This document shows positions 61,780 through 64,000 of a DNA stretch of 64,000 nt, piece by piece (the first letter of the stretch is position 1; each line of letters starts with the position of its first letter). Source of the DNA: Comamonadaceae bacterium ALPHA2B (GTDB taxonomy: Bacteria > Pseudomonadota > Gammaproteobacteria > Burkholderiales > Burkholderiaceae_C); the NCBI GenBank assembly GCA_005503065.1, contig SCOE01000018.1, positions 42,180 through 106,179 on the forward strand, written 5' to 3'. Both the position numbers and the translations under genes were made by a program. The notes beneath the pieces are model-generated. The model was not told where the DNA came from. It made no database searches and saw only the letters and a list, made by a program, of their open reading frames with translations.

Positions 61780-62490
61780 ATGACGACGATCCGCGACAAC
61801 CTCCAACAAGTACGTGCTCGCGTCGTGAAAGCGTGCACAGCTGCGGGCCGGGATGCAGCCGGCGTGCAACTGTTGGCGGTTTCCAAGACCTTCGGCCCCG
61901 AGGCGGTCCGCGAAGCCCATGCCGCCGGCCAGCGCGCCTTCGGCGAGAACTACGTGCAGGAAGCCCTCAGCAAGATCGAGGCCCTGGCCGACCTGCGCGC
62001 CAAACTGGAATGGCATTGCATCGGCCCCCTGCAGAGCAACAAGACGCGCTTGGTGGCCGAGCACTTCGACTGGGTGCACAGCGTGGACCGGCTCAAGATC
62101 GCGCAGCGGCTGTCCGAGCAACGGCCGGACGAGCTGCCGCCGCTGCAGCTGTGCCTGCAGGTGAACGTGGATGGCGGCGCGAACAAGTCCGGTGTGCTGC
62201 CTGAGGAGGCCCTGGCGCTGGCCCGCGCGGTGGCCGAGTTGCCCCGTTTGCGGCTGCGCGGGATCATGGCAATTCCCGAGCCTGCTCCTGATTTCGTAGC
62301 GCAGCGCGCCGTGTTCAAGAGCGCTGCAGCCGTTTTCGACCAGATTTGCAACGCCGGCATTGCCGTCGACACGTTGTCGCTGGGCATGAGCGCCGACTTG
62401 GAGGCCGCCATTGCAGCGGGCAGCACGATGGTGAGGGTGGGAACGGCGATCTTCGGCGAGCGGCCGAGATCCCTCGCCCGTTCGGGCTGA
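61780..62490 (+). CDS. YggS-family PLP homeostasis protein
   Basis: 236 residues. VQLLAVSKTFGPEAVREAH carries the PLP lysine, FGENYVQEA and HCIGPLQSNKTRLVAEHFDWVHSVDR follow, and LSLGMSADLEAAIAAGSTMVRVGTAIFGER binds the phosphate. In E. coli the protein keeps PLP and amino-acid pools balanced. Residues ~169-187 are encoded by repeat A and the last codons and stop by repeat C. Often next to pilT in proteobacteria, as here. Confidence 0.95.
   Translation: MTTIRDNLQQVRARVVKACTAAGRDAAGVQLLAVSKTFGPEAVREAHAAGQRAFGENYVQEALSKIEALADLRAKLEWHCIGPLQSNKTRLVAEHFDWVHSVDRLKIAQRLSEQRPDELPPLQLCLQVNVDGGANKSGVLPEEALALARAVAELPRLRLRGIMAIPEPAPDFVAQRAVFKSAAAVFDQICNAGIAVDTLSLGMSADLEAAIAAGSTMVRVGTAIFGERPRSLARSG
62286..62341 (+). 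repeat. Dispersed palindromic repeat A, copy 10 (inside yggS)
   Basis: cctgatttcgtagc, gcagcgc...gcgctgc, agccgttttcgacc. It shares gatttcgtagcgc with copy 9 and gcgctgcagccgtttt with copy 1. Read in frame as PDFVAQRAVFKSAAAVFD. Confidence 0.65.
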
Positions 62491-62502
62491 GCCTGTCGAA
62501 GC
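62477..62502 (+). repeat. Repeat family C, single copy at yggS stop
   Basis: cccgttcgggctgagcc tgtcgaagc; the yggS stop codon (62488-62490) lies within it. Compare 46002-46063. Confidence 0.75.
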
Positions 62503-62514
62503 CCCCGCGCAAAG

Positions 62515-62982
62515 TCAGGCCGGCCGCAATCCCCCCAACTGCTCCTTGGCAATCGCATGCCCCAGTTGCGCGGCCCGCCGCAGCCAGCGCAGGCTCTCCC
62601 CATCATCCTTGGCAATGCCGACGCCCCGCGCTGACAACACGGCCAGCCACTGCATGGCATCCGCACTGCCCCGCTCGGCCGCCTGCTGCAGCCAATAGGC
62701 GCCCAGGTCATTCCGGTCAGCCAGGCAGAACATCTGGCCCAGTTCGGCCTGGGCCTCGGCGTGGCCCATGCTGGCCTGCATCAGGAGAGGCTCCATGTCC
62801 GGCGAGAAAGGAATGGCCGCAGCCGGCAACACGTCTTCCAGCACCAGCCGGGTCTGGAGCCCTGAATCGGGCCCCACCTGCCGCACCGCGCCCTCCTCCA
62901 GCCGGCGCATCCACGTGCGCTTGCTGCGCCGGTCCGTGATGGCCATGGCCGTTTCGATGGTGATGGTGGGGAGTTCTGTCAT
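62515..62982 (-). CDS. Sel1-like repeat protein
   Basis: 155 residues. After an N-terminal ~65-residue region (TITIETAMAITDRRSKRTWMRRLEEG) come Sel1/TPR-like repeats: LLMQASMGHAEAQAELGQMF, YWLQQAAERGSADAMQWLAVLSARG and RWLRRAAQLGHAIAKEQLGGL. A cytoplasmic scaffold-type protein, partner unknown. Convergent with yggS and divergent from pilA. Confidence 0.82.
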   Translation of the reverse strand: MTELPTITIETAMAITDRRSKRTWMRRLEEGAVRQVGPDSGLQTRLVLEDVLPAAAIPFSPDMEPLLMQASMGHAEAQAELGQMFCLADRNDLGAYWLQQAAERGSADAMQWLAVLSARGVGIAKDDGESLRWLRRAAQLGHAIAKEQLGGLRPA

Positions 62983-63020
62983 GCGCGCTGGACGTCGAGT
63001 GACGCGATTCTGGCACGCGC

Positions 63021-63039
63021 TGTCACGCCAAGCGTGACA
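63021..63039. promoter_or_regulatory. Perfect dyad upstream of pilA, candidate PilR site
   Basis: tgtcacgc-caa-gcgtgaca, 8-bp arms. Its centre is about 108 bases before the predicted pilA start, the distance expected for a PilR enhancer; TGTC half-sites are typical of PilR. Confidence 0.55.
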
Positions 63040-63110
63040 CGCTGGCGCGGCAAAGGCGCCATCGCCGTTACAGATGAATACAAAATCACACTTTCACCGC
63101 CGCATTGCGG

Positions 63111-63127
63111 CTGGCACGCGGACTGCA
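63111..63127 (+). promoter_or_regulatory. Sigma-54 promoter of pilA
   Basis: ctggcacgcggactgca: GG and GC doublets 10 bases apart with TGGCAC at -24 and CTGCA at -12. Start predicted near 63138, a 70-base leader. RpoN/PilR control of pilA is well known in Pseudomonas and other pilus systems. Confidence 0.8.
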
Positions 63128-63207
63128 AAGAAGATGGCACCGAGGCGGTGACCCGTCACGGATCACCCACCCCAAGGGCTTGTCGTTTCTTCAAGGAGTT
63201 AGTTCAA

Positions 63208-63708
63208 ATGAACCGTCGTTCCATCACACGTAATGTGCAAAAGGGTTTCACCCTCATCGAACTGATGATCGTCGTGGCGATCATCGGTATCTTGGCGGCG
63301 ATCGCCATTCCCCAATACCAAACGTACGTTGCAAAGTCGCAAGTGGCACGCGTTGTCTCTGAAACAGGCCAACAGAAAACTGCAATTGAAGATTGCGTTC
63401 TGAATGGAAAACTCACCACTGGCACTGCAGCTACCGCGTGCGGCGGTACGGCCACGGGCTCTAATCTCTTGACTGGTGGCAATACGTCCAACGGCGCGGC
63501 ACCAGCATCGGGCGGTGCGCCTGTGCTGGCCTTCACGGGCACAGACGGCACCTCGTCGCTTACGTCAACCTTCGGGGGCTCCGCTGCTGCCACGCTCACG
63601 GGCAAAAAAGTGCGTTGGGCACGCGATGCTGCTGGCACTTGGACTTGCACGACGGACGTCGACGCAAAGTATGCCCCTGCTGGCTGCACCGTCGGCACCG
63701 TCTCCTAA
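63208..63708 (+). CDS. pilA: Type IV major pilin
   Basis: 166 residues. A 13-residue leader ending KG precedes FTLIELMIVVAIIGILAAIAIPQYQTYV; Glu at mature position 5 is kept. The globular part is rich in Gly/Thr/Ala/Ser (TGTAATACGGTATG, GGNTSNGAAPASGG) and has four Cys (EDCVLNG, TACGG, TWTCTT, APAGC), enough for a C-terminal disulfide loop. AAGGAG lies upstream of the ATG. Codon use in the middle is less GC-biased than neighbours, as often for variable pilins. Retracted by PilT/PilU encoded 1.5 kb upstream. Confidence 0.96.
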   Translation: MNRRSITRNVQKGFTLIELMIVVAIIGILAAIAIPQYQTYVAKSQVARVVSETGQQKTAIEDCVLNGKLTTGTAATACGGTATGSNLLTGGNTSNGAAPASGGAPVLAFTGTDGTSSLTSTFGGSAAATLTGKKVRWARDAAGTWTCTTDVDAKYAPAGCTVGTVS

Positions 63709-63783
63709 GTCCAATGTAATGAACTGTCATGGAATAAGTTGACATTTTCAGGTCGACTGAGAAGTCGCCTAAACAAGGCAGTA

Positions 63784-63812
63784 AAACGCCCGATGGTCTT
63801 CATCGGGCGTTT
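63784..63812 (+). terminator. Intrinsic terminator after pilA
   Basis: aaacgcccgatg / catcgggcgttt, 12-bp perfect stem with a gtctt loop. About 75 bases after the pilA stop. Confidence 0.9.
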
Positions 63813-63950
63813 GCATTTTGAGCGCACTGGAGCCGCCAGATCGTCACACATGGTCGCAATCGCGTGTGCTTATCTAGCATCATCATCGTCGCAGCACGCA
63901 TATCGATAGCAATATCGCAGGGCCAGAGCTAATGTGCGGGCATCTTCACA

Positions 63951-64000
63951 ATGCGACTTCGAGCCATGCCCTCCAACACCCCCCTCTCCTACGTCCACCC
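63951..64000 (+). CDS. Possible start of a further gene, cut by the window end
   Basis: An ATG at 63951 (or 63966 in the same frame) opens a frame to the window end, reading MPSNTPLSYVHP from 63966. No strong Shine-Dalgarno. In related bacteria an O-antigen ligase-type glycosylase gene often follows pilA, but too little is visible to say. Between 63813 and 63950 I see nothing else clear. Confidence 0.3.
   Translation, partial: MRLRAMPSNTPLSYVH

Noticed and set aside
63895..63925. Another repeat A copy at tatcgatagcaatatcgcag
   Set aside because: Only the ~11-base arm resembles the family; no core or tail follows.

Overview
The window is a GC-rich chromosomal segment from a betaproteobacterium, most likely the Comamonadaceae (Variovorax or a close relative). 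The signs are an orphan Bug receptor, PhaM, a PepSY/DUF3325 siderophore cluster, a glycine riboswitch, the ribosomal gene order, and a dispersed palindromic repeat that I associate with this family. I saw no phage, insertion sequence, CRISPR array or integration module. This is core chromosome with small accessory blocks.

Layout. 170-2852: Bug receptor, then cfa and a DUF1840 gene on the minus strand. 3011-10100: a plus-strand catabolic operon with an FAD monooxygenase/flavin reductase fusion, a MarR regulator, an enoyl-CoA hydratase, an acyl-CoA dehydrogenase, an aryl-CoA ligase and a Rid protein. This set fits aerobic CoA-dependent 2-aminobenzoate (or salicylate) breakdown. 10199-19348: the spc and alpha ribosomal operons from rplN to rplQ on the minus strand, with an initiator tRNA gene just behind rplQ. 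19482-24210: a phytase-like esterase lipoprotein, proC, then ubiA, dps and oxyR. 24223-28632: a siderophore receptor operon. 28831-35443: a LysE exporter, recG, queA, a sugar dehydrogenase and tgt. 35504-43310: envelope and unknown-function genes, including a PAP2 phosphatase, an MFS/acyltransferase fusion and a ceramidase-like protein.

43401-49332: an XRE regulator with a probably leaderless mRNA, a tandem glycine riboswitch in front of a DadA-type oxidase, a repeat-filled gene-free stretch, a flavin reductase, DUF2127, a GST and a LysR regulator. 49329-52155: a frameshifted gene, a FIST sensor and PhaM. 52274-57825: a copper-handling cluster (TraB/GumN, DUF2946, TonB receptor, YcnI-PCuAC fusion, small membrane protein, second PCuAC). 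57899-59484: a VOC protein and a YwqK/MORN-like lipoprotein or secreted protein. 59506-63812: pilU, pilT, a YggS protein, a Sel1-like protein and pilA with a sigma-54 promoter.

The most unusual signals are repeats that have become part of genes. One palindromic family occurs about ten times. In two neighbouring copper genes it encodes most of the signal peptide, in the monooxygenase the C-terminus, and in yggS an internal stretch. A second GC-rich family appears to have inserted in frame into queA and recG. Other points worth a second look are the glycine riboswitch with a hairpin over the ribosome-binding site of a D-amino-acid dehydrogenase, a Rid protein without its usual arginine in a pathway with an enamine intermediate, the initiator tRNA behind the alpha operon, and the duplicated PCuAC module.
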